44,993 nucleotides of DNA from an uncultured Geobacteraceae bacterium (GCA_903902345.1 CAIUUR010000125.1:1-44993), one strand, 5' to 3'; shown: positions 20,170 through 30,963, numbered from the stretch's first letter. Made by a program: numbers and translations. Notes: a model not told the origin generated them from the letters alone.

Positions 20170-22190
20170 TGGATCGACTCCTGGCCGGCAAATTGAAACA
20201 TCTGAGCATCAGACGCAAGCTCATCCTGGTCATGCTGTTCACCAGCGGGGTGGTCCTGTTGATGGCCTCGCTGGCGTTTGTGGGAAACGAGGTCATTACC
20301 TTCCGCCGGAATGCCTTGGAAAACCAGAAACTCCTGGCGACAATCATCGGCGGAAATACGACGGCCGCAGTCGATTTCGGCGATCAGCAATCCGCCCACG
20401 AGACGCTTCACAGCCTGGCCGCCATCCCCCACATAACATCAGCTCACATCATCGCCCATGGCAAGCTCTTTGTGTCGTACACCCGTCCATCCGGCCATGA
20501 CGGACCGGGAGTGCCGGGCATTAACACCGTCGGCCCTGATTTCGAAATACCCCGGGAGACCCTGGCGGCGCTGGTCGCCGAAGAACGAAATCTCTGGCCA
20601 GAAGGCTTTCGTCTGGTAACGGTCACCCCGGTCAAGCTGTTCGGTCGGGAGATCAGCACCGTCATCATCATATCCGATCTCAGCGAACTCACCTCTCGAC
20701 TTTCCGGCTTTCTCGGGGTGGTTTGCCTGATCCTGGTGGGGGCCGCGGCAGTGGGGTATGTCCTCTCCGCCAAACTCCAACGGCTTATCTCCGATCCGGT
20801 TCTCCACCTGGCCGACATCATGGCGCAGGTCTCCGACGCCAAAAACTACTCCGTCCGTGCGGTGCGGGAAAGCAATGACGAACTGGGGGTCCTGATAACC
20901 GGATTCAATCAGATGCTTGCCCAGATCCAGCAACGTGATGATCAGTTATTGCGGTACCATGACGAACTTGAGACGGAGGTCGCCCTGCGCACCGGCGAAC
21001 TTACCTCCGCCAAGGAGGAGGCGGAGGCCGCCAACAGGGCCAAATCCGAGTTTCTGGCAATCATGAGCCACGAACTCCGCACCCCCATGAACGCCATTCT
21101 CGGTTTTTCCGAAGCACTCCAGGAATCCTACCTGGGCCCCCTGGCGCCGGCCCAGCTGAAGGCCGTTGTGACCATCGAGGAAAGCGGCCGTCACCTGCTC
21201 ACGCTCATCAACGACATCCTTGACATTTCCAAGATTGAAGCCGACAAACTGGAACTGGAACTGGAAGAGGTCTTCATCGAAAGCGTCTGTGAATCGAGCT
21301 TCAACTTCGTCAAGGAGCTGGCCCTCAGGAAAGGAATAGCCCCCACCGCAACCTACCATCAGATCCCGGCGGCAATCCGGAGTGACCAGCGCCGCCTGAA
21401 ACAGATGCTGGTCAATCTTCTCTACAACGCCGTCAAGTTTACTCCGCCAGGGGGAAAGATGGGGTTGGAGGTAGTGGGCGCCCGGGAAGATCGACAGGTC
21501 ACCTTTACGGTGTGGGATACCGGTATCGGTATTACCCCCGAAAATATGAATAAATTATTCCAGCCCTTTGTCCAGCTGGACAGCTCACTTTCCCGCCAGT
21601 ACGAAGGAACCGGTCTGGGTCTGGCCCTGGTCTCCCGGCTGGCGGAACTGCTGGGTGGTTCGGTGGCGGCAACCAGCGAACCGGACAAGGGGAGCCGCTT
21701 CTCCATTACCCTCCCCTGGGAGGATCACGAGCCGGAACCGGTAGAGAAGGTCGATCAGACGATTGTCCAGCCATGGCAGCCGGAGTCCGATTCCCATGGT
21801 CGCACATTCCCCCTCATTCTTCTGGCGGATGACAACACAACCTCACTACAGCTGCTGGAGGGGCATCTTCACGCCAAAGGTTTCCGGGTCATTACGGCTC
21901 GCGACGGAAAAGAGGCGGTGACCAGAGCCTGTGACGACCACCCGAAGCTGATCCTCATGGATATTCAAATGCCCGGCATGAACGGCCTGGAGGCGATCCA
22001 GATCCTCCGGCTCTCCTCCGATCCCAGGGTCGCAACGGTTCCCATCATTGCCCTGACCGCCATGGCCATGCACGGAGACCGGGAGCGCTGCCTTGACGCC
22101 GGAGCTGACCACTACCTGAGCAAGCCGGTGAGGATGCAGGAGCTCTGCAGCCATATAAGCACATTGCTGGATTCCGCGGATAGACCGTAA
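20166..22190 (+). CDS. Hybrid sensor histidine kinase/response regulator (CHASE8-like sensor, HAMP, HisKA, HATPase, REC)
   Basis: FLAIMSHELRTPMNAILGFSEAL; FTVWDTGIGITPENMNKLFQPFVQLDSSLSRQYEGTGLGLAL; LLADDNTTSLQLLEGHL...LILMDIQMPGMNGLEA. Confidence 0.93.
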   Translation: MMDRLLAGKLKHLSIRRKLILVMLFTSGVVLLMASLAFVGNEVITFRRNALENQKLLATIIGGNTTAAVDFGDQQSAHETLHSLAAIPHITSAHIIAHGKLFVSYTRPSGHDGPGVPGINTVGPDFEIPRETLAALVAEERNLWPEGFRLVTVTPVKLFGREISTVIIISDLSELTSRLSGFLGVVCLILVGAAAVGYVLSAKLQRLISDPVLHLADIMAQVSDAKNYSVRAVRESNDELGVLITGFNQMLAQIQQRDDQLLRYHDELETEVALRTGELTSAKEEAEAANRAKSEFLAIMSHELRTPMNAILGFSEALQESYLGPLAPAQLKAVVTIEESGRHLLTLINDILDISKIEADKLELELEEVFIESVCESSFNFVKELALRKGIAPTATYHQIPAAIRSDQRRLKQMLVNLLYNAVKFTPPGGKMGLEVVGAREDRQVTFTVWDTGIGITPENMNKLFQPFVQLDSSLSRQYEGTGLGLALVSRLAELLGGSVAATSEPDKGSRFSITLPWEDHEPEPVEKVDQTIVQPWQPESDSHGRTFPLILLADDNTTSLQLLEGHLHAKGFRVITARDGKEAVTRACDDHPKLILMDIQMPGMNGLEAIQILRLSSDPRVATVPIIALTAMAMHGDRERCLDAGADHYLSKPVRMQELCSHISTLLDSADRP

Positions 22191-22203
22191 CACCCTATCC
22201 GAT

Positions 22204-24360
22204 TCAGTGAAGCTCTTCCTCCTCCCCGAAAATCCGGGGAAGTTTGACGGTAAAGGTGCTCCCTTTTCCAGGAGCGCTTTCCACCAGAATATCCCCCCCC
22301 CGTTTTTTGACCACATCATAGGAGACACTGAGCCCCAGTCCGGTTCCCTCACCCACATCCTTGGTCGTAAAAAACGGTTCAAAAATCCTGAGGCGAATCT
22401 CTTCCGGAATTCCTTGCCCGGTGTCACTCACTGAGGCGTAGACGAAGGTCTCGTCATGCCGGCACGTTATGACGATTTCGCCGGGCGGAGTGATCGCCTG
22501 ACCGGCATTCACCAGTAAATTCAAAAATACCTGGTTCAGTTGACCGGGGTGACAGAGTATTTCCGGCCCCGGTTCATACTCCTTCCGGATAGTGGCCACG
22601 TATTTAAGATTATTCCAACAGATGGTCAACGCGCTCTCCATGCAGGTTTCCAACGTTACCCGGGCAAACTCCGGCGCATCCACTCGAGAAAAACTCTTCA
22701 ATTCCCCCACTATCTTGGCAACCTGTTCCGCGCCCGTCCGGGACTCCTTGATCAGATCAACGCCGTCTTCCAGAATATAATCAATGTTCAGCGAATTTCG
22801 ACAGGTTGTAACGTCCATCCGGTCGCCCGACGACGACTCGCTCCGGTCAACCTCCTGTCGATAGCGATCAAACCGGATGATCTTCTCATAGTAATCGGCA
22901 AGCACATGCAGATTGCCCGAAATATACCCCATGGGATTATTGATTTCATGAGCCACACCGGCCGCCAACTGGCCAATGGAAGCCAATTTTTCCCGTTGCA
23001 TCAGGGCCTGATCCTTCTCCCGGTTTTTACGGACCTCCTCCGACACCCGTTCTTCCAGTCGACTGTTCAGCCATTCCAGTTCCGACTGCTGTGTTACCAG
23101 CAGTTCCTGGGCATGCCGCCGTTCGGTAACCTCATCGTTGAGGCGTTCCGTGGTCAACCTCAACGGTTTAACGATATTGGTGACAATATTGTTGACTCCC
23201 CAAACCAACTCCCGCCACCCGCCGACGAAAAGATCGGCATTGGCCCGTTCCTCAAACCTGGCATCCGCCGCCGCCACGAGCACCCTCTCTGTTTCTCCCT
23301 GGAGGTTGTTCATAATATCGATACAGTTGTTCAGGTTAACCTTCAACTCGTTAAAATCGCCATGGTATTCCGTTGTTATCTTGGGAGGAATATCACCTTT
23401 GGAGATGCGATCCACATACTCGGCGGAAACATTCAGCGGCATGATTACGGCATCCAGCGTTTCGTTAACTCCCCTGACGATCTCGTTAAAATCGCCGGGA
23501 TGCTTGGCCGAATCTGCGCGAGTTGACAATTGCCCGGCGATTGCCGCATTTGTCAACATGGAAAAATCCGCGATCAATGTTCGTATAGTCTCCACCATTT
23601 TTCTCATGGAGAGCATGAGGTGACCGATTTCGTCCCTTGACGTGACCTCTACTTCCACCTGCAGGTTGCCCGCGGAAATAGCATCGGCCACGGAAACGGC
23701 AACGCTCAGCGGCTTGGTTATGGAACGTGCGATGAAAATTCCCCATGCCATGCAGATGGCCATGACAACCAGACCGGCCGTCAGCATGAGGGTAGACAAC
23801 ATCGCCATTTCATGAGTGATGCGGTCATTACTCAGCGCAAGGAGAAAATATACTTCAGAGACACCCCCCTTCGCCTTGACATCAATTTTTGCCGCCGTCA
23901 ACTGGAGGTTGTCACGGTAGACGATGATAGTATCGTGGTTTCTTGGTGCGCGCGCCTCCAGGGCCTTGAATATCGGGGCAAGATCAAAGCCCTCATATCC
24001 TTTTTTCGCCTGATGTATCACTGCTCGAAAGGCGTCTGCCTGACTACGTTGGATAACCGAGGTAAAAACCACGTCGGCGTCGTGGGAGACCAGCCGACTC
24101 AGCGCCGCTTCAGTTTCGCCATCGGCGCGGCTTTGGACCGACGGTTTTAACATCTCCCCCGTGACGGTGGCCATATTGAACCCCTTTTCACGAAGAGCAT
24201 TCATCCCCATGGTCCGTATGGTCGAATCCGCAATCAACAGCAAAGCCGTGGTGAGGAGCAGCGCTGCGGATAAAATACTGACCGAAATTTTTTTGCTTAT
24301 GCTCAAGTTACGCCAATACCGCATACCGTTATAACCTCGGACAGGGATCGTTTTTGACAC
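22204..24360 (-). CDS. Sensor histidine kinase with HAMP and HAMP-like repeat modules shared with the MCP
   Basis: [93 protein letters not shown]. Confidence 0.93.
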   Translation of the reverse strand: MSKTIPVRGYNGMRYWRNLSISKKISVSILSAALLLTTALLLIADSTIRTMGMNALREKGFNMATVTGEMLKPSVQSRADGETEAALSRLVSHDADVVFTSVIQRSQADAFRAVIHQAKKGYEGFDLAPIFKALEARAPRNHDTIIVYRDNLQLTAAKIDVKAKGGVSEVYFLLALSNDRITHEMAMLSTLMLTAGLVVMAICMAWGIFIARSITKPLSVAVSVADAISAGNLQVEVEVTSRDEIGHLMLSMRKMVETIRTLIADFSMLTNAAIAGQLSTRADSAKHPGDFNEIVRGVNETLDAVIMPLNVSAEYVDRISKGDIPPKITTEYHGDFNELKVNLNNCIDIMNNLQGETERVLVAAADARFEERANADLFVGGWRELVWGVNNIVTNIVKPLRLTTERLNDEVTERRHAQELLVTQQSELEWLNSRLEERVSEEVRKNREKDQALMQREKLASIGQLAAGVAHEINNPMGYISGNLHVLADYYEKIIRFDRYRQEVDRSESSSGDRMDVTTCRNSLNIDYILEDGVDLIKESRTGAEQVAKIVGELKSFSRVDAPEFARVTLETCMESALTICWNNLKYVATIRKEYEPGPEILCHPGQLNQVFLNLLVNAGQAITPPGEIVITCRHDETFVYASVSDTGQGIPEEIRLRIFEPFFTTKDVGEGTGLGLSVSYDVVKKRGGDILVESAPGKGSTFTVKLPRIFGEEEELH

Positions 24361-24672
24361 GAGGAGACTATAGCAAAATGCCGTAAGAGTGGCAAAACAT
24401 TACCCCCGGAAAAAACAGTCCACCCGTGGCGCGGATCAAGGCCAATCCAGCTATAATCTTTGGGGTTTAAACCAAAATGCCTGCTTTTTCCTTAACCCGC
24501 CTCTATCCATGGAGATCCGTGTCATCCGTGTGCCGGTGGCGACTCGTTGTGGTCCGGCTTTTCCGGCTCGGGGCAACTCTCCACTGCTTGCCTGTTGCCT
24601 CCACCCGCCATCTCTGGTATGGTGGACCGGCTCATAAATTATATTCCAATTTCAGATAGTTTCGGAGTAACC

Positions 24673-25683
24673 ATGCTCATCGTCATGAACCATACGGCAG
24701 GAGATAAACAGATAGAGGCGGTAACGAAGGCCGTGGAGAGCATGGGGCTTACCGCCGCCCCCATTCCCGGCAGCGAACGGACCGCCATCGGCGTCCTGGG
24801 AAACAAGGGGTACGTGGACGACAGCACCATCCGCGACCTGGCCGGGGTCCAGGAGGTCATCCATGTCTCCAAACCGTACAAACTGGTGTCACGGGATTTT
24901 CATCCGGAAGATTCCATCGTGAAGGTGGGCACGGTGGAGATCGGGGAGGGAAGACGGCCGGTGGTGGTGGCCGGCCCCTGCGCCGTGGAGAGCGAAGAAC
25001 AGATCATGAAGACCGCTTGGGCCGTGAAGAAGGCCGGTGCGGATATGCTGCGGGGGGGCGCCTTCAAGCCCCGCACCGGCCCCCATACCTTCCAGGGACT
25101 CCGGGAAGCAGGATTGATCCTCCTGGCTCAGGCAGGGAAGGCGGTGGGGCTCCCCATCGTCACCGAGGTCATGAGCCCCGACAACGTGGGACTGGTGGCC
25201 GAACACGCCGACCTCCTGCAGGTGGGAGCACGCAATATGCAGAACTTCGACCTGCTCCGGGAGCTGGGTAAAATCCGGAAGCCGGTTCTTCTCAAGCGGG
25301 GGATGAGCGCCACCCTGGAGGAGTTCCTGGCCGCGGCGGAGTACATCCTGGCCGAGGGGAACAGTGACGTCATCCTCTGCGAACGAGGGATTCGCACCTT
25401 CGAGACCGCCACCCGGAACACCCTGGACCTGGCCATCGTGCCGCTCATCAAGGAGCTCTCTCATCTCCCGGTCATGGTGGACCCGTCCCACGCCACGGGG
25501 AGACGGAGCCTGGTCCCCCCCATGAGCAAGGCAGCCATTGTGGGAGGCGCCCACGGCATCCTGGTGGAGGTCCATCCGGAACCGGAAAAGGCCCTCTCCG
25601 ACGGCGCCCAGTCCCTCACAATCCCCGGCTTCGAGACCTTGATGGAGGAGCTGAGGAGACTCTCCACCTACCTGGGGTTCTGA
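24673..25683 (+). CDS. aroF: 3-deoxy-7-phosphoheptulonate synthase (DAHP synthase)
   Basis: VVVAGPCAVESEEQIMKTAWAVKKAGADMLRGGAFKPRTGPHTFQG...VMVDPSHATGRRSLVPPMSKAAIVGGAHGILVEVHPEPEKALSDGAQSL. Confidence 0.97.
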   Translation: MLIVMNHTAGDKQIEAVTKAVESMGLTAAPIPGSERTAIGVLGNKGYVDDSTIRDLAGVQEVIHVSKPYKLVSRDFHPEDSIVKVGTVEIGEGRRPVVVAGPCAVESEEQIMKTAWAVKKAGADMLRGGAFKPRTGPHTFQGLREAGLILLAQAGKAVGLPIVTEVMSPDNVGLVAEHADLLQVGARNMQNFDLLRELGKIRKPVLLKRGMSATLEEFLAAAEYILAEGNSDVILCERGIRTFETATRNTLDLAIVPLIKELSHLPVMVDPSHATGRRSLVPPMSKAAIVGGAHGILVEVHPEPEKALSDGAQSLTIPGFETLMEELRRLSTYLGF

Positions 25684-25705
25684 CACTCTTCGGCTCGAGC
25701 GACCT

Positions 25706-25733
25706 GTAAGGGCGAATAATTATTCGCCCTTAC
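25706..25733. terminator. Perfect 28-bp palindrome between convergent aroF and the TPR gene
   Basis: GTAAGGGCGAATAA-TTATTCGCCCTTAC, 14 bp per arm. Confidence 0.7.
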
Positions 25734-27309
25734 GACTCTCCAACTCCTCCGCCACCCGGCGGATCACGCTATCCCAATCGCCACGGTGCGGTTGTCGGAA
25801 AATTTTCATGCCGGGATACCAGGGAGAATCTTCCCTGTCCAGCATCCAGCGCCACTCGCTGGCAAAGCGGTTGAGAAGCCAGACAGGCTTCCCCAACGCC
25901 CCCGCCAGATGGGCCATTGCCGTATCCACGGAGATCACCAGATCCAGTTCGGCCACCAGTGCCGCCGTATCCAGCAAATCCGGACATTCATCCATCCAGT
26001 CGACAATGTCCCAGCCAACCCCCGCCAGTTCATCTCTCCCCTCTTCCCGCTGCAGGCTCACGAAACAAATCCCCTCAATCCTCATCAAGGGAGCAAAGGT
26101 TCTCAAGGGGACAGTGCGGGAGGAGTCGTCCTGATTCAGGTAGCAACCGGCCCAGGCCAGCCCCACTTTCACCCCCTCCAGAGCGCCCAGCCGGCTGCGC
26201 CAGAACCCCCTCGTTCCTGCCGGAGTCCTGAGATAGGGAACCGTACGGGGAATCGAATCCATACGGCTTCCCAGAAGATGCGGCAGACTCATGATAGGGC
26301 AATGGAGGTCCAATTTCCCCGGATGTTGAACCTCTTCCAGCAGCACAACATCATCCACACCGGGGGCGCCCCCCATGACCCGGAGTAACTCCGGACGATG
26401 GCAGCAGACCGACAGCCGCTGCAGCTGCCGATCCTTGAGCAGAGGCAGGTAACGCATCATCATGAGGTTGTCGCCGAGCCCCTGCTCGGTGATCACCAGC
26501 AACGAGCGCCCGGCCAGCGACTCCCCCCGCCAGCGTCCACAGGGAGGAAACCGGCCAAGAACGAGCTCTTGATACTTTTTCCCCGTCCCCACCGCAAAAC
26601 GGATCTCGTTACGGGCAAAACCTTCCTCGTAGTTTCCCTGCAACAGTTGCAGCAGGGAAAGGTTATGGTCGGCTTCCACGAAACCGGGATTCAGGGCGAG
26701 GGCTTCCCGGTAAGCGGCTTCCGCTTCCTTCGCTTGCCCGAGCCCTCGCAACGTGGAGCCGAGATTCCCATAGATATCTCCGGACGGCCTGAGGGCGACG
26801 GCCTGCCGGTAAAGCGCCACCGCCTCTTCCTCCCTCCCCACCCCTCTCAGCATGGCCCCGAGATTGTTGCAGGCCTCGACGCCCCGGGGGTTGAACAGGA
26901 TGGCTCTTCGGTAGGATGTTTCCGCCTCTCCGTAACGACCGCTCTCCGCCAGGAGAGTACCCAGGTTGTAGTGGGCATCGGCGTAACCGGGCATGAGGGC
27001 CAGCGCCCGCCGGTACTGAGTTTCCGCCTCGTCCCGATGACCGGCGGCCTGATGAGCGACCCCCAGGTTGTTGAAAACCGCCGGCTCCTGATCGTTGATC
27101 AGTAGCGACCTCTCCATGAGATGGATGGCCTCATTCAACCGTCCCCGTTGCCGGTTCAACACCCCCAGGAGGTGCCAGGCATCAAAACAGTCCGGGGCGA
27201 CGGCCAACAATTGCAGGTAGAGAACTTCCGCTTCAGCCAGCTCACCTGCCCGATGATGCGTCAGAGCCGACGCCATCATCGGGGATAGTTCCGACTGCCG
27301 ATGATCCAT
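25720..27309 (-). CDS. TPR repeat protein with C-terminal glycosyltransferase-like (GT9/GT41-type) region
   Basis: Multiple TPRs (AVFNNLGVAHQAAGHRDEAETQYRRALALMPGYADAHYNLGTLLAESGRY...) and ITEQGLGDNLMMMRYLPLL...DLVISVDTAMAHLAGALGKPVWLLNRF. Confidence 0.9.
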   Translation of the reverse strand: MDHRQSELSPMMASALTHHRAGELAEAEVLYLQLLAVAPDCFDAWHLLGVLNRQRGRLNEAIHLMERSLLINDQEPAVFNNLGVAHQAAGHRDEAETQYRRALALMPGYADAHYNLGTLLAESGRYGEAETSYRRAILFNPRGVEACNNLGAMLRGVGREEEAVALYRQAVALRPSGDIYGNLGSTLRGLGQAKEAEAAYREALALNPGFVEADHNLSLLQLLQGNYEEGFARNEIRFAVGTGKKYQELVLGRFPPCGRWRGESLAGRSLLVITEQGLGDNLMMMRYLPLLKDRQLQRLSVCCHRPELLRVMGGAPGVDDVVLLEEVQHPGKLDLHCPIMSLPHLLGSRMDSIPRTVPYLRTPAGTRGFWRSRLGALEGVKVGLAWAGCYLNQDDSSRTVPLRTFAPLMRIEGICFVSLQREEGRDELAGVGWDIVDWMDECPDLLDTAALVAELDLVISVDTAMAHLAGALGKPVWLLNRFASEWRWMLDREDSPWYPGMKIFRQPHRGDWDSVIRRVAEELESRKGE

Positions 27310-27355
27310 TGCGATTTATCCGGGATATCTGGAGGGGAAAAAGGTGGGACGACGT

Positions 27356-27688
27356 TCAGGAATCCTTCTTCCTGCCAAAGAGAGGGACAACCTTTCCCCC
27401 CTTGCCCTGGGGCGACTCTTTGCGGGGTGGAGCGGGGGGTGCTTCTTCTTTTTCCGGGCAGACAATCTTCTCCAGCTGGATGGGGGTTCCTCCCATGGTG
27501 TACTGAGCCCCTTCGATCTGACTCTCGTCCAGTATCCAGTGATAGACCTGGAGCGGCATGGTAAGAACCAGCAACTTCACCTGCCACCAACCCGGCTTGA
27601 AGTCGGGGGAGATATCCTCAATCCGGGCGAAAAATCCGGGACTATTGTCCACATGAACCAGCACCAGGTCATTGATTTCAGTTGCCAT
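27356..27688 (-). CDS. Conserved hypothetical protein
   Basis: MATEINDLVLVHVDNSPGFFARIEDISPDFKPGWWQVKLLVLTMPLQVYHWILDESQIEGAQYTMGGTPIQLEKI... Confidence 0.75.
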   Translation of the reverse strand: MATEINDLVLVHVDNSPGFFARIEDISPDFKPGWWQVKLLVLTMPLQVYHWILDESQIEGAQYTMGGTPIQLEKIVCPEKEEAPPAPPRKESPQGKGGKVVPLFGRKKDS

Positions 27689-28280
27689 AGTTGCTACCTC
27701 CGTCGGTGGTGGGTGTCAGAACCGGGACGCCGTCCCGATCACTTCGCTCCATCTCAAGAAAAAAACTCTCCGCTAGACGCCCCCCGAACCGTGCTGCGAT
27801 CCTCCGGCGGAGGTGGCGCAGCTCCTCCTCCATCCGGGCAAGCCTGGTGAGCTCTTCCTCGGGGAGTCGCTCCGCAATGAGTTGACAGATGAAGATGACG
27901 CAAGTGAATGGTCGTCGGGACGGGACGATACGGCAGCCGGAACTCCCCAGAAACGGGCAGGCGGCGGTGGCGAAGTCAGGTTCCACGGGGGACTCTGCTA
28001 CGGCGACGCAGACCAGAAGATCCAGGAAGGTCGGGTGATATCTCCCCACCCGGCAGCAGGCCCCGTTGCAGACGGTGCAGAGCGCCGAGCCGTCGGCCCC
28101 GTCGGAGAGGAGTACGATCTCTTCCTTGAGCCGCCCCATCTCCGCCAGCAAGGGTACAAGTTCGGCACGCGCCACCGGGGGAAGGGCAGAGAACTCCGCT
28201 CCCAGCCGCGCCACCCCCCTGTCCCAGAGTGCCGCGTCAGACTCATTTTTCTGCTGCTGGATCTTTACGCTATGAGTCAA
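27678..28280 (-). CDS. YkgJ-like cysteine cluster protein
   Basis: LCTVCNGACCRVGRYHPTFLDLLVCV...CPFLGSSGCRIVPSRRPFTCVIFIC Cys motif pattern. Confidence 0.75.
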   Translation of the reverse strand: MTHSVKIQQQKNESDAALWDRGVARLGAEFSALPPVARAELVPLLAEMGRLKEEIVLLSDGADGSALCTVCNGACCRVGRYHPTFLDLLVCVAVAESPVEPDFATAACPFLGSSGCRIVPSRRPFTCVIFICQLIAERLPEEELTRLARMEEELRHLRRRIAARFGGRLAESFFLEMERSDRDGVPVLTPTTDGGSNYGN

Positions 28281-28304
28281 AAGAGATCTACCGGAGACGT
28301 ATCG

Positions 28305-28392
28305 TGTAGGTTGGCGATGAACGGCCTCATCGTGAACCCCAACGGTGCATTGTTGGGGTTCGCGATAAACCTGCTCACCCCAACCTACGAGT
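28305..28392. repeat. Inverted-repeat intergenic element (TGTAGGTTGG...CCAACCTACGA family)
   Basis: TGTAGGTTGGCGATGAAC...CGTGAACCCCAACGGTGCATTGTTGGGGTTCGCG...CTCACCCCAACCTACGA. Confidence 0.7.
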
Positions 28393-28441
28393 TACGTCCA
28401 GATCGTTCAGGATGACAATCTGTTTCGTCGAATCAAAAATT

Positions 28442-28824
28442 GGCTGGAGCAGCCCATAAGCCGGGTCCTGTTCCCGACGCACGTTACCCCGCGTCGAGTA
28501 ATGGTCATTCATCTAGGACTGCCGTTACCGGCAGCCTCAAGCGGCCAACCCGGAAGCACGGGCGGGACACCCTTAACGCTTCCCTATGAGGCCTTGCTCC
28601 TGGTGGGGTTTACCTGGCATCCGCTGTCACCAGCAGATCCGGTGAGCTCTTACCTCACCCTTTCACCCTTACCCGCCTTCGCAAAAAGCTTCGGCGGGCG
28701 GACTTCTCTCTGTGGCACTATCCCTGGGGTCGCCCCCGCTGGACGTTATCCAGCACCATACCCTGTGGAGCCCGGACTTTCCTCCCCCCGCAAGCGGGCG
28801 GCGACCATCCGTGCTGCTCCAGCC
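28442..28824 (-). ncRNA. rnpB: RNase P RNA, bacterial class A
   Basis: Minus strand GGCTGGAGCAGCACGGATGGTCGCCGCCC...GGGGGGAGGAAAGTCCGGGCTCCACAGGG...GGATAGTGCCACAGAGAG...CAGGTAAACCCCACC...GGACCCGGCTTATGGGCTGCTCCAGCC. Confidence 0.97.
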
Positions 28825-28836
28825 AAACCGTAAAAC

Positions 28837-29556
28837 CTAGGCGGCCGTCTCCGCCGCCCGGATAAAGAGCATCCTCTGACAATGCGGGCAGACGATCAAC
28901 TCCAGCCCTTTGTACAGGTTGTTATACATCTGGGGGGGGATCTGCATATTGCAACCGAGACAGCTTCCGTCGCGCGCCTCAACCACGGCAATCCCCTGCC
29001 GTTTCTCCCTGAGCATCTGGTAGCGGTTGAGCAGGGGAGGGGTAAGGCCGGCGGTGGTCTCCTCCCTACGGGACTGATCACCGGCAATCACTGCCTCGAG
29101 TTTGTCCAGCTTTTCCTGAACTTCCCCCTTGCGCAGGCCGATGTTCCCGGTGAGAAGCGCCAGATTCTGCTCCCCTTCGGCGATTTTCCCCTGCAGAAGT
29201 TCAGCCTCACCGATTTTTACGATCATCCGCTCTTCCAGCTCGGTTTTGACCTTTTTCGCGGTGGAGACCTCCTTCAAGACGGCCTGATACTCCTTCTGAG
29301 TCTTGATATCGTGGAGACGGGCCTCCGACCGGACGATATTGTCCCCTTCCGTAGCCAGAGTCTTGTCGTTCTCCTCTTTCTCTCCCTGGAGAGCGGCCAA
29401 CTCCTCCCTGAGGGTATCCAGGGAGAGTCGCGACTCCTGGATCTCCCTGTCCAGATCGGCCAACTGCTGGAGGAGGAGATCCTTCTCCGCCTGCCGGCCG
29501 TCAATCTTCAAATCGATACACTGCAACTCCTCCAACAACTTCACCTTGACTTGCAC
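28837..29556 (-). CDS. Coiled-coil protein with C-terminal C4-type zinc ribbon (DUF164-like)
   Basis: N-terminal coiled coil; C-terminus GSCLGCNMQIPPQMYNNLYKGLELIVCPHCQRMLFI. Confidence 0.9.
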   Translation of the reverse strand: MQVKVKLLEELQCIDLKIDGRQAEKDLLLQQLADLDREIQESRLSLDTLREELAALQGEKEENDKTLATEGDNIVRSEARLHDIKTQKEYQAVLKEVSTAKKVKTELEERMIVKIGEAELLQGKIAEGEQNLALLTGNIGLRKGEVQEKLDKLEAVIAGDQSRREETTAGLTPPLLNRYQMLREKRQGIAVVEARDGSCLGCNMQIPPQMYNNLYKGLELIVCPHCQRMLFIRAAETAA

Positions 29557-29638
29557 TACACACCTCCTCGTGCGGATTCCTCCACGACAGTTCCGTGGCC
29601 GGCGCCGCCGCGCCTCTTGTAAACAGCATTTACCGCTT

Positions 29639-30769
29639 TCAGGCCGCCGCCGTCACGACCTGGAAAGGGTCCAACTCGTCACGACAGCAGAGCAGCTCCA
29701 CCTCGTACCTCCGGCGGCGGCAGTCACTGCCGATTCTCTCCGCCAACCCTTGGGCTGCGATGATTTCAGTACCGAAGTGGCCGGCGTCCACCAGCGCCAG
29801 CCCGATCTCCTCGGCAGTTCGGGCATCGTGATACTTGACGTCACCGGTGACCAGCAGATCGGCGCCACGGCGTTTCGCCTCATGAATAAAGGACGCACCG
29901 CCACCGCTACAGAGAGCCACGGTCCGGACCGGCAGGGTGGGGTCTCCCACGTACCTGACCAGTGACGTGCCGAGACGCCGGCAAATGTAAACAGCATACT
30001 CCGCCAGGGTCACCGGCTTCTCCAGCGTACCGATCCGGCCAAGGCCGAATCCCTTCCCCTTGTTGAGGAGGGGGTAGAGGTCAAAGGCCGGCTCTTCGTA
30101 GGGGTGAGCAGCCCTCAGTGCCTCGGTGGCCTTTCCCAGATCGGCGGCATGCAGGAGAACCTCGATGCGCACCTCCGGAACGGACTCCCGTACCCCCTGT
30201 TCCCCTCGAAAGGGGTTGGCCCCCTCCAGAGGAAGAAACGTCCCCGTCCCGTCAACCCGGAATGAGGAGTCCCGATAGTTACCCATGACCCCGCTGAACC
30301 GGAACAGCGCCTCCATAACCTGCGACTCGAACCCCTTGGGGACAAAGACCGCCAGCTTGACCAGCTCTTCCCGTACCCTCTCCGCCAGCGGCGAGCAGGA
30401 ACCGACCCCGATCCGCTCCGCCAGGAGGTCGTTGAGTCCCCCCACGGCACTGTCGTAATTTGTATGGAGCGATATGACGGCCAGATTGTTCCGAATGGCA
30501 CGAAAAATTCGGGCGGTTACCGGATCGGCGGCGGAAAGCCGGGAAAGCGGTTTAAAGATGAAGGGGTGATGGGTAACGAGAAGTTGACATCCGTTGGCGA
30601 TGGCGGCTTCCACCGCACTGCCTCCCGGATCCAACGCCGTCATGATTCGCGACACGGGCGCCGCCGGGTCTCCCACCTGCAACCCCACGGCATCCCACTC
30701 TTCAGCAAGGTTCTGTGGGGCAATTTTATTAATGATTCCGACGATATCAGACAGTCTGGGAATCGTCAT
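29639..30769 (-). CDS. Nif3-like dinuclear metal centre hexameric protein
   Basis: MTIPRLSDIVGIINKIAPQNLAEEWDAVGLQVGDP...LLVTHHPFIFKPLSRL...ALCSGGGASFIHEAKRRGADLLVTGDVKYHDARTAEEIGLALVDAGHFGTE. Confidence 0.95.
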   Translation of the reverse strand: MTIPRLSDIVGIINKIAPQNLAEEWDAVGLQVGDPAAPVSRIMTALDPGGSAVEAAIANGCQLLVTHHPFIFKPLSRLSAADPVTARIFRAIRNNLAVISLHTNYDSAVGGLNDLLAERIGVGSCSPLAERVREELVKLAVFVPKGFESQVMEALFRFSGVMGNYRDSSFRVDGTGTFLPLEGANPFRGEQGVRESVPEVRIEVLLHAADLGKATEALRAAHPYEEPAFDLYPLLNKGKGFGLGRIGTLEKPVTLAEYAVYICRRLGTSLVRYVGDPTLPVRTVALCSGGGASFIHEAKRRGADLLVTGDVKYHDARTAEEIGLALVDAGHFGTEIIAAQGLAERIGSDCRRRRYEVELLCCRDELDPFQVVTAAA

Positions 30770-30886
30770 GCCTGCTCAAAAGAAAAGAGTGCACCCTGTC
30801 GGTATGCACTCTTTTTCCCCACTTCATGGGAATCGGTTCTGCTTCGTGTTGGCGTTAAATGCATCCCCGCGACATCCCATGAAAAA

Positions 30887-30963
30887 TGGTGGGCCCACCA
30901 GGATTCGAACCTGGGACCGACCGGTTATGAGCCGGTAGCTCTAGCCAGCTGAGCTATAGGCCC
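30887..30963 (-). tRNA. tRNA with CAU anticodon (elongator Met or Ile2)
   Basis: Minus strand GGGCCTATAGCTCAGCTGGCTAGAGCTACCGGCTCATAACCGGTCGGTCCCAGGTTCGAATCCTGGTGGGCCCACCA: all cloverleaf stems pair, CCA encoded. Confidence 0.96.

Noticed and set aside
28501-28833. ORF of 110 aa
   Set aside because: Lies inside rnpB (antisense to RNase P RNA).
30464-30952. ORF ending ...AHQDSNLGPTGYEPVALAS
   Set aside because: C-terminus is translation through the tRNA gene antisense strand; a classical artefact.
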